DNA of 64,000 nucleotides from Valencia hispanica. Taxonomy: Eukaryota > Chordata > Actinopteri > Cyprinodontiformes > Valenciidae. The position numbers and the translations under genes are program-made. The stretch lies in the NCBI GenBank assembly GCA_963556495.2, contig OY747704.1:40496501-40560500 (forward strand), read 5' to 3'. The first letter of the stretch is position 1, and each line of letters opens with the position of its first letter. The notes below the pieces were generated by a model that worked only from the letters and a program-made list of their open reading frames with translations, ran no database searches and was not told the DNA's origin. Of the stretch, positions 10,318-27,260 are shown piece by piece.

Positions 10318-13300
10318 TTGCACTTGGGCCCACCCTAAGGGATGCCAGTTCATAAGTTCATAGGCACCGATTTACAGTTCTGCCAGCGGGGGCTCCTGCA
10401 CCAGTCTAATTAGAAAAACATGTACTCCGTACCCGGCGGCTATCGGTGGGGCGCTGGGATGTTGGCGGTGGGAATTGGCCTAGGGTGGAGGCGGCTCGTG
10501 CTCCACTCTTCGGGGATGCGGTCGGCCCCACCTGGGTCCGCCTGGGGCTCTGGGGGTCTTTTGGACGTCTTTGCTCCGATCTCCTTCATGTCTGCATCGA
10601 TTCCTGGGAGACGGATTGATGCCTGCTCACACCAGCTATCGAACACTCTTATGGAGAAACCTTATATGCACCAGCATGCTAACACACACACATAGATGTG
10701 GGGTCTCTGGTGTTTACAGATATATTCTTGGGCTGAGGTTATCATTACTAGAGCTTGATTAATCGGTACCAAGAGTTTTTCTGTGACATTGTTGTTGTAT
10801 TTTTATATCTATTTTTGTGTGATGTGGTTGTGTAATTCTTAGTTCACAATGTTTGGTTTGTTTTGTCGATGTTCCTTTTTTGTGTTTTGTTTTGTTTTTT
10901 CCGTCTCTCTGCCGTCCTGTGGGTATGGAGGCAGACTTCAATGTCTTCCTGTGTTTTCTTTGTTCCCCTTCCTCTCTTGTATTTTCAACTCACCCTCTCT
11001 CTTGACTTTTTGTTTCCTACCTCTTTTCTTCATCTTTCTTCTCCTAAATTTTCCGTCTCCGTGTCCATAACATCAGGAAATAAAAACCCCAACAATTCAT
11101 AATAAAGATTTTTCACACATATATCAAGTGGAGGACTATAGCAAAAGCTGTACTGCTCCGCTTGTGAAAGTAAATCTGTTGGGCTTCTACTTGGTACTCA
11201 GACACCAATTCTGAGCTCCACACTGCCAAACAGGACACGTAAAAAAAAAAAGAAAAAAAAAAGAAAAGAAAAACATGTACTTGCCCGTACCATTAATCAT
11301 GGTTATTTCCATATCAACCCAGCCCAAGACTACACACCGACACAATACAGTAAATATATAACTGTCATGGCCCTCCTACTGTGTCAGTTTATGTTAAAGA
11401 GTGAGGCATCTTATATTATCTATCTACGTTCACAATGCAGGCATATGCACATCAAATCCAACATTGTTGCACATATCTGATTTTTTTATGACAGTCTGAA
11501 CAGCACAATTGAATTTTTTTCTTCAACCCCGACCCAGGTCCCTTTAATATGTGCTACTATTCAGATACATATCTGATGTTTAAAAAAGTGACTGCAGTCT
11601 GTACGGTCATGTCACATTTCATCCACTGAGTAGCAGACAGACTGCAAAACATTTTCCTCCTTTCTACACGCTTTTTATTAATTGTTTATAATTTTTTCAG
11701 CTCAACATGCAGAGTATATTCACAACTGATTAACAAACGTTAACATGTATAACTTTTATTAATAGTTAGTGAACATAGTGAAAAAGTGTCAGATTATATC
11801 CAGATTATATTATGTTGTTTGCAAGTGAAGGATTGTCCTGGGTCCAGATTAAGGATAAAGACTGGTAAATGTAAATGCAAATAAGGCAGAAAGTCTAATT
11901 CATTAATTCATTAATAAAACCAGACTCAAACTCAGATCGTTTCATTTAGAAGCAGAGAGCTCAGTCTGCATGTCTCAGCGTAGAGCTGCTGAAAGCGCCA
12001 AGTTCATGCACTTTGAAATAAAGTGCTTAGTTCATTTTGAAAGTCTATCATGTTTTATTATAATTTTCTTTAACAAAAAGGGCATTATATAATGTTCTGG
12101 AATCAGTGTAGTTAGTTTTAAGAACAACTCGCGTCTTGATACTGCTGTGTCCAATAAAACATAATCTGAAGTTTTCTGGTCTTTATTCCTCTCAGAAACA
12201 GGCTCATTATTGTGTCAGTCTCAGTCTGTAATTTAGATTTTTCATCGGTTTGTTAGAACCGCCACAAAAGAACAAAACTGTGTATATGTCTTCATATTTA
12301 CTGCAATCACAGGAGCTGTCAAAAAGTTATATTCATTTAAGCTTGCTCTGAATTAATGTTTGAACACACAATCAATAATTTAATATAAAGCGATTTCGGA
12401 CATAAGATTTGCTGTGGACTAACTATTTTACTGGAGGACATTACTGGACCGTTGAGGATGTAAAAAGACAGTTTTTGTTGAAGATGGCTCTGTCCTGGGA
12501 TTTGAAATGTGGCTTTGAACATTAAGTTGCCATTTATTTGCTCTCTGAGTGGTTTGACAAAAGCATGTACTGTGTCTACAGTTATGATTGTATCGATTGG
12601 CATACATCATTTAAATCATAAGCAGGGATAGGATTGTGTTGAAATTCAAAGTTTCTTTACCTCGGGTGGGTTGTGGATCCAAATTTTTTTCCATGAATAT
12701 CTCAAACTTTCTGGCGCCGAGGCAACCTATATTTGGAAGCACTGTGATGTCAGACGGTCTTCCTTTCAAAGCAGAAGAAAACTACTGATGTCTGGTAGCA
12801 GCTAGCAAACAATATCAAAATAGTTGTCAGCAGAATCAAGCACAGCAACGAAAGGTACTGATCACTTGCAGCTGCACCAGTAACGCTTAAAAAGATTTCT
12901 ATGAAGGAAGATGTCTTATTCACGTACACAAGCAGACACACAACAGGATCATGACCACGGGTCAACAAAAACAAACGTTCTGGTCACCAATCTAAAACAG
13001 ACCGGCCTTTCGGGAAAACATCCAAACCTCCCGCTGGCCCCTGAAAGAATCTCCGCTTTCAAATGATGTACAATATGTATATGTACATAGAACGGGTGTC
13101 ACAAAAGGCAAATATGACCTGAAGGTATTTACCACACTGCCAACGGGACGTAAAAAACGCAAAGGCGTTAAATAAAAACTGCCCCCCCCCCCAGCTAGCG
13201 CAACGCGCTTCGGATCCTGAACAGTTCACACTGCAGTCTGATGGAGGTCACATTTAAATCAAATCAAATCAAATCAAACTTTATTTATAAAGCACTTTTC

Positions 13301-13833
13301 ATACAAGAAGTTGTATCACAAAGTGCTTTACAGATTAAAATGACCCCACATAAAACCACCTTCCCTTCCCTCCCCCACAGATTTAAAAGCATGGTCACAG
13401 CTATACCCCCTCCCCCCAACCCATCTCCCATGCACACACACAGTTAAAAGAAAAAGTAAAAAAGGACATTGGGCCGAGTGCAGATGAACCATGGAAGGAA
13501 ACGCCATCAGAGGAGCCATCTGCCCCGGCAGCAGTAGACTAACAGCAGCAGCCGAGGCACCGACACAGGGCACCCAGTGGAGGCAAGGTCAAAACCCCCA
13601 CCTCCACCCAAGCTCCACCTGGAGAGCACCCAGGCAGCCACAGCCGACCACCGCTCCCGGGGCAGAGAGCTCCCACAGAGGAAACACTGGAACGGGGATT
13701 AAGATAAATTAAAGTATAAAAATAAACAGTAAATTAATGTGCTAAGATTAAATAGTAAAACTGATAAAAATATAATCATATAAAACATGCAGAGCAATTA
13801 AACAAACAGTAATAAATAATGATCAGTTAAAAC

Positions 13834-14478
13834 CTAAGCTAAAAAGGTGAGTCTTGAGCCTGCTCTTAAAAACATGAACGTTCTCTGCAGCCCTGAGGTC
13901 CTCTGGCAGCCTGTTCCAGAGGTGAGGGCCATAAAACTGGAAAGACGCCTCGCCATGCATGTCTGTCCTGACTTTTGGGGTGACAAGGAGACGGCTGCCA
14001 GAGGAGCACAGAGACCGCGAAGGTTTATATGGTAAAAGCAGTTCAGAGCGATAAGAAGGCCCAAGACCATTAAGACACTTAAAACCATTAAAAGAACCTT
14101 AAAGTCGATCCTGAAATGAACGGGGAGCCAATGCAATGATTTTAAGACCGGTGTAATGTGCTCCCGCCTCCTGGTCTTCGTCAGGACACGTGCTGCTGAA
14201 TTTTGTAGTAGTTGTAAACCTGATATACTCTTTTTGGGAAGACCAGAAAGCAGGGCCTTACAGTAATCAATTCTACTGGAGATAAAAGCATGCATCAGTG
14301 TCTCCATATTGGCCCGAGAGAGAATGGGGCGGACACTGGAAGTGGGAATCGGGTCCAAAACACACGTGGTGGGCCTCACTGAGGAGAAAACTTTATCAAG
14401 AGTCCCAGCTTCTACCAGGACAAAACTGTCCAGCGTTTCCTCTGGTAAAGGCACACACTCAGATTTGTCTAAAACCAT
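13834..14478 (-). pseudogene. LINE ORF2 C-terminal region fused across a deletion
   Basis: The frame begins with the pre-RT phrase TTCVLDPIPTS, which normally leads into the reverse transcriptase. It passes directly into SVRPILSRANMETLMHAF and ISSRIDYCKALLSGLPKK, which normally follow it, then LLQNSAARVLTKTRRREH and LHWLPVHFRIDFK. The whole RT palm, including the YADD/FADD active site, is missing, yet the reading frame is continuous across the junction at about 14338. Confidence 0.82.
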
Positions 14479-14750
14479 GTTACTCTGAGAAGATAAAATC
14501 TTACATCTGATGGTGTCTACCTTTCCTCTGAAGTGGTCTACAAACTCCTCACAAAGAGTGTTTGAGGGGGTTTTAGGAAATGCAGTAGTAGCTCTGTTAA
14601 AAAGTTTTTCAATGGTGGAAAAAAGGATTTTGGAATTATTTTATGTTCCTAGATGATTTTGGAGAAGTATGAATTTCTTGAATTTCTTACTGCATTGTTG
14701 TATAATTTTAGAAGATCTGTGTATATTTGATGGTTTATTGTGGTTTTACT

Positions 14751-15185
14751 TTACCTCCATTTTCTCTCTGCCGCCCTAAAATTTCTCTTAATTTTTCTGA
14801 GGTTTTCATTTTTCCACGGCGTTGCAGCTTTAGATTTTAAACTTTTAACTTGTAGTGGAGTAAGCCGGTCAAGAGTGGACTGAAGCCTTCTGTTAAAATC
14901 ATCGACAATAAAATCACAGGGGCCAGGTAAAACAATAGGAGGATTCTTTTTAAAAATTTCCAGAACACCTGCAGCCACTTCAGGGGTTAGATGACGCTTC
15001 CTGACAGTTCTCACAGAGGTCTCCTGCTGAATAAAACTGGTGATGTTAAAAAACACACAGTAGGGGTCAGAGACAGCCAAGTCAACAACAGAAGACACAC
15101 GGGTGGACAGGCCATGCGTGATGACCAAGTCCAGGGTGTGTCCTTTGTTGTGAGTTGGCTGCATGACATGTTGGCAAAAGTCCAT
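14751..15185 (-). pseudogene. LINE ORF2 segment between endonuclease and RT
   Basis: Contains HNKGHTLDLVITHGL and DHY-like VSDPYCVFFNI, typical of the end of the endonuclease in L2-like elements. These are followed by the charged connector LKSKAATPWKNENLRKIKRN, which precedes the reverse transcriptase. Separated from the endonuclease fragment by stops. Confidence 0.75.
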
Positions 15186-15272
15186 ATAAGTCAGGATGTT
15201 TAAAGAATCTGTTGATAAAGGATCTAAAAGGTTATCTATATGTAGATTAAAATCACCAGCTAAAATGATCCT

Positions 15273-15722
15273 TTAATAGGAGTTGTGCAAAATTGATAAA
15301 AACTCTGGAAATTCTTGAATAAAAAGTGCACTCTTTTTAGGAGGCCTATAAATTGTGACACATAAAATCTGAGGAGTGCTAAAAACATTGGCATTATATT
15401 CAAAAGTAAAATAGTTATCAAATAAAACAGGTTTGGCGGAAAGTGTTAATGAACTTATAAAAGCAGTTCCGCCTCCCCTTTTGCTACTCCTCGTAGAATA
15501 AGTGAAGTTAAAATTAGGTGGGGAGGCCTCTGTAAGAACAACAGGGGCATCTGCACTCAGCCAAGTTTCTGTTAAAAATAAACAATGAAGATTATGGTCT
15601 AAAATCAGATAATTTATTATAAAAGTTTTGTTCAGCAGAGAGCGAACATTAAAAAGTGCCATATTAATAGTGATTGGAGATGGAGTGACTGTATGATTTA
15701 CTGAAAGTGGGGCTTTTGGCAA
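15273..15722 (-). pseudogene. LINE ORF2 apurinic-like endonuclease fragment
   Basis: Contains FNVRSLLNKT near the N-terminus, LFLTETWLS (the catalytic Glu motif of exonuclease-phosphatase-type LINE endonucleases) and SSKRGGGTAFI. This is the target-nicking domain of an L2-like LINE. It ends in a stop at 15273, so the ORF is broken. Confidence 0.78.
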
Positions 15723-15877
15723 CTTTTTGAGATTATTTGGATTGCATTTGTTCGGTTTATGATTTTTAGTCCGCTCTCTGCTGATAACAGGTGTGAATGA
15801 GGTAGAACAAGGTCCAAGTCCAGTATGTGAGTTACTGTTAAAATCAGGGGTGAGTTCATAGGAGCAGGGACCATTTA

Positions 15878-17479
15878 CAGGTCCTTCTCAAAAAATTAGT
15901 ATATTGTGATAAAGTTCATTCTTTTCCATAATGTAATGATAAAAATTAAACTTTCATATATTTTAGATTCATTGCACACCAACTGAAATATTTCAGGTCT
16001 TTTATTGTTTTAAAACTGATGATTTTGGCATACAGCTCATGAAAACCCAAAATTCCTATCTCAAAAAATTAGCATATCATGAAAAGGTTCTCTAAACGAG
16101 CTATTAACCTAATCATCTGAATCAACTAATTAACTCTAAACACCTGCAAAAGATTCCTGAGGTTTTTAAAAACTCCCAGCCTGGTTCATTACTCAAAACT
16201 GCAATCTTGGGTAAGACTGCCGACCTGACTGCTGCCCAGAAGGCAATCATTGACACCCTCAAGCAAGAGGGTAAGACACAGACATTTCTGAACGAATAGG
16301 CTGTTCCCAGAGTGCTGTATCAAGGCAAGTGGGAAGTATGTGGGAAGGAACAAGTGTGGCAGAAAACGCTGCACAACAAGAAGAGGTGACCGGACCCTGA
16401 GGAAGATTGTGGAGAAGGACCGATTCCAGACCTTGGGGGACCTGCGGAAGTAGTGGACTGAGTCTGGAGTAGAAACATCCAGAGCCACCGTGCACAGGCG
16501 TGTGCAGGAAATGGGCTACAGGTCCCGCATTCCCCAGGTCAAGCCACTTTTGAACCAGAAACAGCGGCAGAAGCGCCTGACCTGGGCTACAGAGAAACAG
16601 CACTGGATTGTTGTTCAGTGGTCCAAAGTACTTTTTCGGATGAAAGCAAATTGTGCATGTCATTCGGAAATCAAGGTGCCAGAGTCTGGAGGAAGACTGG
16701 GGAGAAGGAAATGCCAAAATGCCTGAAGTCCAGTGTCAAGTACCCATAGTCAGTGATGGTCTGGGGTGCCATGTCAGCTGCTGGTGTTGGTCCACTGTGT
16801 TTTATCAAGGGCAGGGTCAATGCAGCTAGCTATCAGGAGATTTTGGAGCACTTCATGCTTCCATCTGCTGAAAAGCTTTATGGAGATGAAGATTTCATTT
16901 TTCAGCACAACCTGGCACCTGCTCACAGTGCCAAAACCACTGGTAAATGGTTTACTGACCATGGTATTACTGTACTCAATTGGCCGGCCAATTCTCCTGA
17001 CCTGAACCCCATAGAGAATCTGTGGGATATTGTGAAGAGGAAGTTGAGAGACGCAAGACCCAACCCTCTGGATGAGCTTAAGGCCGCTATCGAAGCATCC
17101 TGGGCCTCCATAACACCTCAGCAGTGCCACAGGCTGATTGCCTCCATGCCACGCCGCATTGAAGCAGTCATTTCTGCAAAAGGATTCCCGACAAAGTATT
17201 GAGTGCATAACTGAACATAATTATTTGAAGGTTGACTTTTTTTATATTAAAAACACTTTTCTTTTATTGGTCGGATGAAATATGCTAATTTTTTGAGATA
17301 GGAATTTTGGGTTTTCATGAGCTGTATGCCAAAATCATCAGTTTTAAAACAATAAATGACCTAAAATATTTCAGTTGGTGTGCAATGAATCTAAAATATA
17401 TGAAAGTTTAATTTTTATCATTACATTATGGAAAAGAATGAACTTTATCACAATATGTTAATTTTTTGAGAAGGACCTG
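15878..17479 (+). mobile_element. Tc1-like DNA transposon with long IR/DR ends, inserted in a LINE
   Basis: The boundaries are exact: TA (15876-15877), then CAGGTCCTTCTCAAAAAATT, and at the right its reverse complement ending CCTG at 17479, then TA (17480-17481). The inverted repeats are about 200 bases long (15878-16081 and 17275-17479). Each contains the phrase CTCAAAAAATTAG twice, at its outer and inner edge, which is the IR/DR arrangement of some Tc1-like transposons. The total is 1602 bases, full length. The element interrupts the minus-strand LINE, so it is the younger of the two. Confidence 0.95.
16207..17202 (+). pseudogene. Tc1-like transposase, degraded
   Basis: The expected start codon position at 16207 reads TTG, followed by GKTADLTAAQKAIIDTLKQ. 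Small deletions and a stop damage the DNA-binding half. The first catalytic region VLFSDES is shifted out of frame by a T-run length change near 16630. From 16753 the frame is open to the natural end KGFPTKY and stop at 17200-17202. In that part the second catalytic Asp is replaced by Asn (QHNLAPAHS, codon 16909-16911), while the Glu in NSPDLNPIENLW (17014-17016) is kept, with 34 residues between. The protein would be inactive even if the frames were continuous. Confidence 0.92.
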
Positions 17480-17481
17480 TA

Positions 17482-17560
17482 CACATCAGGATGTGGCGGA
17501 GGAATCAGAGAGGGCAGGGGCAGCTGTGGTCAGTGTAGTTGACAGTGTGAACAACCGCAC
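17482..17560 (-). mobile_element. Probable 5' remainder of the split LINE
   Basis: Sequence directly beyond the TA duplication of the Tc1-like element should continue the interrupted minus-strand LINE. It is short and no domain can be read, so the right boundary is approximate. Confidence 0.4.
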
Positions 17561-18960
17561 ACACACAAAAGCTTTTATTAAGAACATCAGAATTGAGTAT
17601 TAAGACCTGCAGCGTGAACCTAGCTGTTGCGTCAGTCTGCAGAGCTGCAGTTCACCTGCACATATAGGCCTAATACCAATTCAGGCACTGTCTCATCGGA
17701 TTGCTGTAATTACACTTTGTACCAAAAGATGAAAAACAGAAAGCAATGTTGAAAAGGTAAAAAAAGGATCTGACAATTTCTTTATTATTTTTCCCTACTT
17801 ACCTGTTCATAATGACACTGTCAGAGTTAATGGTGCAGTGTGCTTCTGTCAAGTTTAATAGTTTATCTAGCTTTAGCTTCGCAACAATCTTCACAAGAAG
17901 GCAAAAAATATCAACTTGTGTATTGTTTCTGTACCCACTTGTATTGATCTATATTGATATTAATATAGATTAATATATTGATAAAACCTGGCACCGACCC
18001 TGCTTCAAACAAATAATGAACTTATGACTTGTCCACACGTTTTGTCTCACAAAACAAAGATATTTTGATATTTTTTAATTCAAAAATAATTTCTAAAAAC
18101 TTCGGTCAAAGCGTTTGTGTGTGGACAGAATTTTTTTTTTGTTTTAGGCTCCGCCACGTCCCTTTCCGCAAAAAAAAAGCTCCGACATCATTTGTGCAAC
18201 CTGTGTCTACACTCTCAGAAACAGCATTTATTCCTTCAGAGACATGTTGGCATTATCAATTGTTCAAGCGCTTTTTGCATGCTTTTTTCTAGAATCAACT
18301 TATGGGGTTAGGAGTTTTTTTTAAATAACGAGGTGGTGAGGATATTCGTTTTGCTTTGTTAAACCAGCGACATGTTTACATGGACTCACTTTGCTGGCAT
18401 TGTTCCAAAGCAAATTCCAATAGTTTCTGTGGCTAATGACTGGAGAAAATGTTCAAGTGATCGATCATATTTCACAAATAACAAGTATTACACTGTTTCT
18501 CAGTGAACAAGACCCTTAAAAGCTAAAGGGGATATTTAAAAATGAATCTGTTGCCTTTATTTTAGGGTTGCTGCTAAATTTTGTCCCCAGTGATTTAACC
18601 TAATAACAAATATTTCTTAGTTTGATATTTTATTTTCTCCACCAAGTACATTTAGGCTATTCAAATTAAAGGGTGGGATTTTTTGAATCGAAGGTGTAAC
18701 CTCTTCAATGAAAATGAAATAATCTATTTTAAAGGTTTTTATACATCCTTACCAGGATTACCAGTAAATATTTAAGGTGTTGTAAAGCAAACAGTGTAGC
18801 CTTTATTAGTTATCAACTGGTAAAAAGGATGAGGTTTTTATTACAGTATTTTATAGTTTTCTGTGAGTTTTTTATTATTGTCATCAAAATTGCATCCGGA
18901 GTGTTTCCTGGTGCTGACCTCATAGCTGATGAGGCAAAGTGAAATGAAGGGGAGGGACTG
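17561..18960. other. No gene seen; distal upstream region of ptger4
   Basis: AT-rich sequence. GTCCACACG near 18030 and TGTGTGGAC near 18116 form an imperfect inverted pair of unknown meaning. Nothing else recognised. Confidence 0.4.
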
Positions 18961-19310
18961 AATTCTTCAGGAAGCTGGAAAGCAGATCTTTATTTCAAAG
19001 AAGCCACGGGTGTCTCCTGGCTCCATTTACCTCTGTGTCCTGCTGACTGAAAGTCGCCTGCTTTGCCCAGTTTGCTGAGGAGTTGTTGAGAAAAGCCCTG
19101 AGAAGCGTCGGTGGCAGCAGGAACAGCAGCAGGGAGAGGATGCTCTGGACGGGGTGGAAAGTTTTCGGATAAGGTGCAAACAGCTTCTTTCATGTTTTGA
19201 CAATGCTTTTCGCGCTGTATTCAAGTGCAAATAAGCTTCGTGTTTCGAACTGGAAATTCAGGCCTTAAGAGGAGTTCTTCGCTCCCGCTGAAGGACGTTT
19301 GGAAACGAAG
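18961..19310 (+). promoter_or_regulatory. ptger4: Probable proximal promoter / 5' UTR of ptger4
   Basis: The sequence becomes more GC-rich in the 350 bases before the start codon. No TATA box at a sensible distance is obvious. An in-frame TAA at 19266-19268 closes the coding frame upstream, so translation starts at or after 19311. Mammalian EP4 genes have a non-coding first exon (known); whether this gene does cannot be told here. Confidence 0.35.
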
Positions 19311-23425
<4,115 letters not shown>

Positions 23426-23850
23426 CTCCTTTCTGAATCAGGAGGAGAGAGTTCTTATATCTTTTTACAGAGGCAGATTGTCAGAGGCACTTCTCCATAA
23501 GAGGAGATGTAAATTCCCTAATAAAAGTGGAGTGGGCACATAAAAATGATATGTTGTGAATCAGGCGCAGGCAGTGAGAAATATCTGTTAGCTTGAACGT
23601 AGATGTAGAAGAATTGATGCTGTGTTGGGCTTGTTGCACTGTAAAAGTGGTGAATATACCATGTTGGAAATGGCGTGTTTGTCTTGGAAAACCACATGAG
23701 TCTGCCGGAAAGTGTATTTTTATAATTAAAGAAGCGCTGAATTTAAATTAAGTAAATTTTCATTAAAAGGTTTTATACGCAATATTGTACACATTCATTT
23801 TAGCACTAATGTCACTGAGCTAAAATTAATAAATGCATTTACTAATAAAG
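23426..23850 (+). other. ptger4: Probable ptger4 3' UTR with poly(A) signals
   Basis: Two AATAAA hexamers at 23828-23833 and 23844-23849 are the first canonical pair after the stop. The true cleavage site is not determinable from sequence alone. Confidence 0.45.
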
Positions 23851-26800
23851 CATACATCAACAATGCTGATCTTAAATTAGCTCTAAAAATATCGCAAGCC
23901 ACTAAATAATTTGGTTAATTTATTTTCAGTTATAAATATAATTCAAATGTCAAAACGAAAATTCATGAGGGGCTGGATGTAAAACCCTTATATCTAATTT
24001 CCTATTTAGAAAATACAATAATCATAGCTTAACATTGTCATTATTATTATTACTATGATTACTAATAATATGTAGTTGTAGTAGTAAAGATTAATTAACT
24101 GGCTTAAACAGATTTGTTCATGTCTCCACAAAAATGCCTCCCACAATATGGCAACGACATTGAGGTATGATCCAGATGCTTGTGTGGAGTCTACTCTTGT
24201 ATGTCTATGATCCTGAGCACTCGGCTCCCTCAGTGATGGCAACCTCTTAACTGCAGGAGCAGATTTTGTGAGAGATGACCTGCATCCATCGCTGATGGAA
24301 ATGTGTATATCAGCGACTGTGTGCACTCACTACAGGAACGGTCTCCTGCAAGGTAAATGTGGCCAGTAATTCAGAAGAAATGGTTCACAAGATACCAGGT
24401 CATTGCGGTATATAAAAACAGCAGTGTGTGCAATTTGTAGGATTAATCATTGGTATGTGCTGCCATGGACAGACTTTTCCTTAAAACAATTTCTGCTGAT
24501 GCTTTCAAAGGATTCCTTGTGTTAGCTCCGTGACAAATACACAGCACAGTGCTATAGTGCTTTGAACACATACTTTTTGTTTCTCTGACACACAAACAAG
24601 CCATCCTAACCTTTAAAACAATCTGTTGTTCTTCTGACAGTGAGAATACAATGACTCCTGTGCTATAACAGAAGAGACTCTTAAATATTTCCCAGACTAC
24701 AGAGTTGTGGTGAAGTCAGTGGAAATCTGTTCATTAATGTCTCATTTATTAAGCTCTCAGATAGAGACTAATAAAACAACGGTCATAAATGAAGTAAGAG
24801 CAGTAAAACAATTCTTCTCTAAGAGAAGGTTTTGGTCAAAAAGTCCTAATTTTAGAAGGATTATCTATCCAGACAGGTATTTGTGTACTGTTTTGAGCAG
24901 TATTTATGTTTATCTAAGACTAAATTTCAAAATATGTGTGGTTATGCTTATTCAAATTCATACAGTATAGTAAAAGAAAATTGTATGTAAAATTCAGCCA
25001 ATGGTATGTGCATTTGTCGTGTGCCAAATAGCCAAAAGAAAAAAAAATAGAATATTTGTTGAAGCATTTATTCTGTGTCAAATTATTCAAAACATAAAAA
25101 ATACAACGTTTTGGTACAAAATAAATGTGCAGAATTTACTGGGGGGAAAAAATATTTAGACAGTGTAAGTTAAATACAAAATTACTTTACTCTTTATTGT
25201 GCAATTCATAATTCAAACTAATTATATTTGATATATTCTGGGAAATCCAATTTCCTGTTTTTTTGTTTTGTTTGTTTGTTTATGTGTTGTTGGGTTTTGT
25301 TTTCAAAAGTCAGAGTTTCAAAGGATCAGTTTGGCTTATGTAATGGGGAGATCAGAGGTGCTCTTATCAGCAGTCAATATCTTACCTGCTAAAGACAGTA
25401 TTCAGAGTCATTTCAGTTTGGAGAAATAGAGACACGTTCTCACCGAAAAGTGTTTTTTGGGTAACCAGTTCCAAAAGCAGATGTTTGAAAACTTTAACCT
25501 CAATATGACATAGAATCCTGATTTACAATTATTTTTACTGCCATTATTTTTTGCATTAGATTATTTTTAGGTGGAAGGTGTTTACTTGCAGTCTGTTAGC
25601 TTTAATTCAGTTCTCTTGTCATTGCATTTAGTATTGAGAACACATGTCAGACAGGAAAAGAGTACATAGAATTAATCAGACAATAGGTTGCGCTGCCATG
25701 CTGATGGAGCAACTTCAAGAAGCTATTATTTGTAAAAAGGCTGTAGTGTAACTGGAAGTAGACTAATTTAATGTTGGAACTGGTTCCTTCAAAAAATCCA
25801 TCATCTCAACTTTTCAGACAGAACCTTTCCCTCTATGCAAGCTAAGGTTGTTAAACTGCAACCTGCTGCAGTAAGATACTGGCTGCTAATAATTATTCAA
25901 CAGAATTCTTACTTTGAAAACAAACTATTGCTTTAATTTCCTTCTCTGTAAGTTGACACCTTTTGCTACCATGTTACTTTTTTAACTGCTGGTTAAATTA
26001 GCTATTACAATTAGAAGTATTTTCAGCTTTGTGGCTCAGAATGAACCTTTTCACTGCCTCATGTTAAATTGTGTCAAATGGTTGCCTACTGATAAAATGG
26101 TATTCCCACTCTTCTTACTGTTGTAATGCTTGCTTTTGTGAAAAAAAAAAAAAGTTATTTGATTGGAATCTGACATACAAGCGCCCTGTTCAGCAAGATT
26201 TGTTTTATTTATTTAAAACTTTTAATTTATTCACTTAAATTTTTGTTGTTTGTAAAATTGTAAGGTGATTATTGTTTTTGCAAACATGGCTGAGTGTTGA
26301 TAACTCAAAACATCTGTGCAGTAATTAATAGATATTTGTACATTTGATGATACAGCTGTAAATTACTGTCAGTGCTGTTGTTTCACTAAAACCCGGCCTG
26401 TGAACTGCAGGCGTACTGTATGTCGTCACTATAAAGAGGAACTTGATAATGAATTATGAGCATCAGGTTTTTTGTTCTTAGTAGATCTGGTAAAATACTT
26501 TTATTACACTACGTAGACAAATCACTCAATATTCACAGAAAAATAAAAAAGTTTAGCAGACTGGTATTAGATTACTCTCAGGTTTAATACTAATATCTTA
26601 ATAATCGAAGATTGCTAATGCAGGACACTCAGAGACAAAGGAAACAAAGAATCTCTAATCTCTAATGGAAATAAATCTGGCTCTGAGGAAGAAGAACTGG
26701 CAGAAAGAGCCTCTCTTCTTAAACAATAAACACTTCCTAAGCTTCCAATTCACTGCAGATCATCTTAAACAAGCATTTCAGTGGCTAAAGCAAAGGCAGG

Positions 26801-27038
26801 GTCAGCCTGTACTCCAAACTCTGGGAACAGTATTCAATAATTTAATTAAACAATGAAAGGGGGATCTTACAATATCGGAACACTGTCCTGTTAGTCCCTC
26901 AGCACATAGATCATGTTAACTCTAAAATTTCTGCAGAACCCTAACAACATTTTTTAAATGTAGAATCACATAAATTGAAATGTAATGTCTTTGTTAAAAT
27001 GAATGTAGATTTATACCAGCTGTACTCTGGATTTCACA
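23851..27038. other. No gene seen
   Basis: Intergenic, AT-rich. No coding frame or repeat that I can name. In other vertebrates the surroundings of PTGER4 hold regulatory DNA; conservation would have to be computed. Confidence 0.45.
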
Positions 27039-27260
27039 GTACATGGAAAAAATCTCAGCACCCCTTTAATGTTTTCCACATCCAGCCTGTTAAAACTGCA
27101 AACTACAAAGTATTTACCTGAGTTTAATGTGAAAGACCAAAACAAAGTAGAGCATAGTTGTAAAAGGAGTTATCAAGCTCAATCAGATCTTCCCAAAGAT
27201 CATCTTCTGGATGTCAGTTTGGACTTTGACTAGGCAATTCTAATACCTGATGATCTAAAC

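Larger units (their letters stand above)
9656..13255. other. Gene-free stretch with GC-rich, probably repeat-derived blocks
   Basis: The part at 9,800-10,700 is GC- and CpG-rich compared with its surroundings. It includes a CpG-containing palindrome (9863-9874), a hairpin (10285-10317), and a phrase around 10,600 (GATTCCTGGGAGACGGATTG) that I have seen as a common fish repeat. A/G-rich tract at 11240-11273 and a C run at about 13184-13193. No coding frame with a recognisable domain. I suspect old transposon sequence but cannot name it. Confidence 0.4.
13256..15877 (-). mobile_element. L2-like LINE, internally deleted, 3' portion
   Basis: The element lies on the minus strand. Its 3' end is at about 13256 with a pentameric tail (AAATC repeats on plus) and the common 3'-end phrase around CAAAGTGCTTTACAG. 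Going 5' it carries the C-terminal ORF2 region (14478-13834), a jump across the missing reverse transcriptase core near 14338, the linker region (15185-14751) and the endonuclease (15722-15273). The Tc1-like element at 15878-17479 has split off its 5' remainder. Confidence 0.82.

Noticed and set aside
19299..19310. Extended ptger4 start giving METK before MNNPR
   Set aside because: The codon at 19299-19301 is TTG; the first ATG in frame is 19311.
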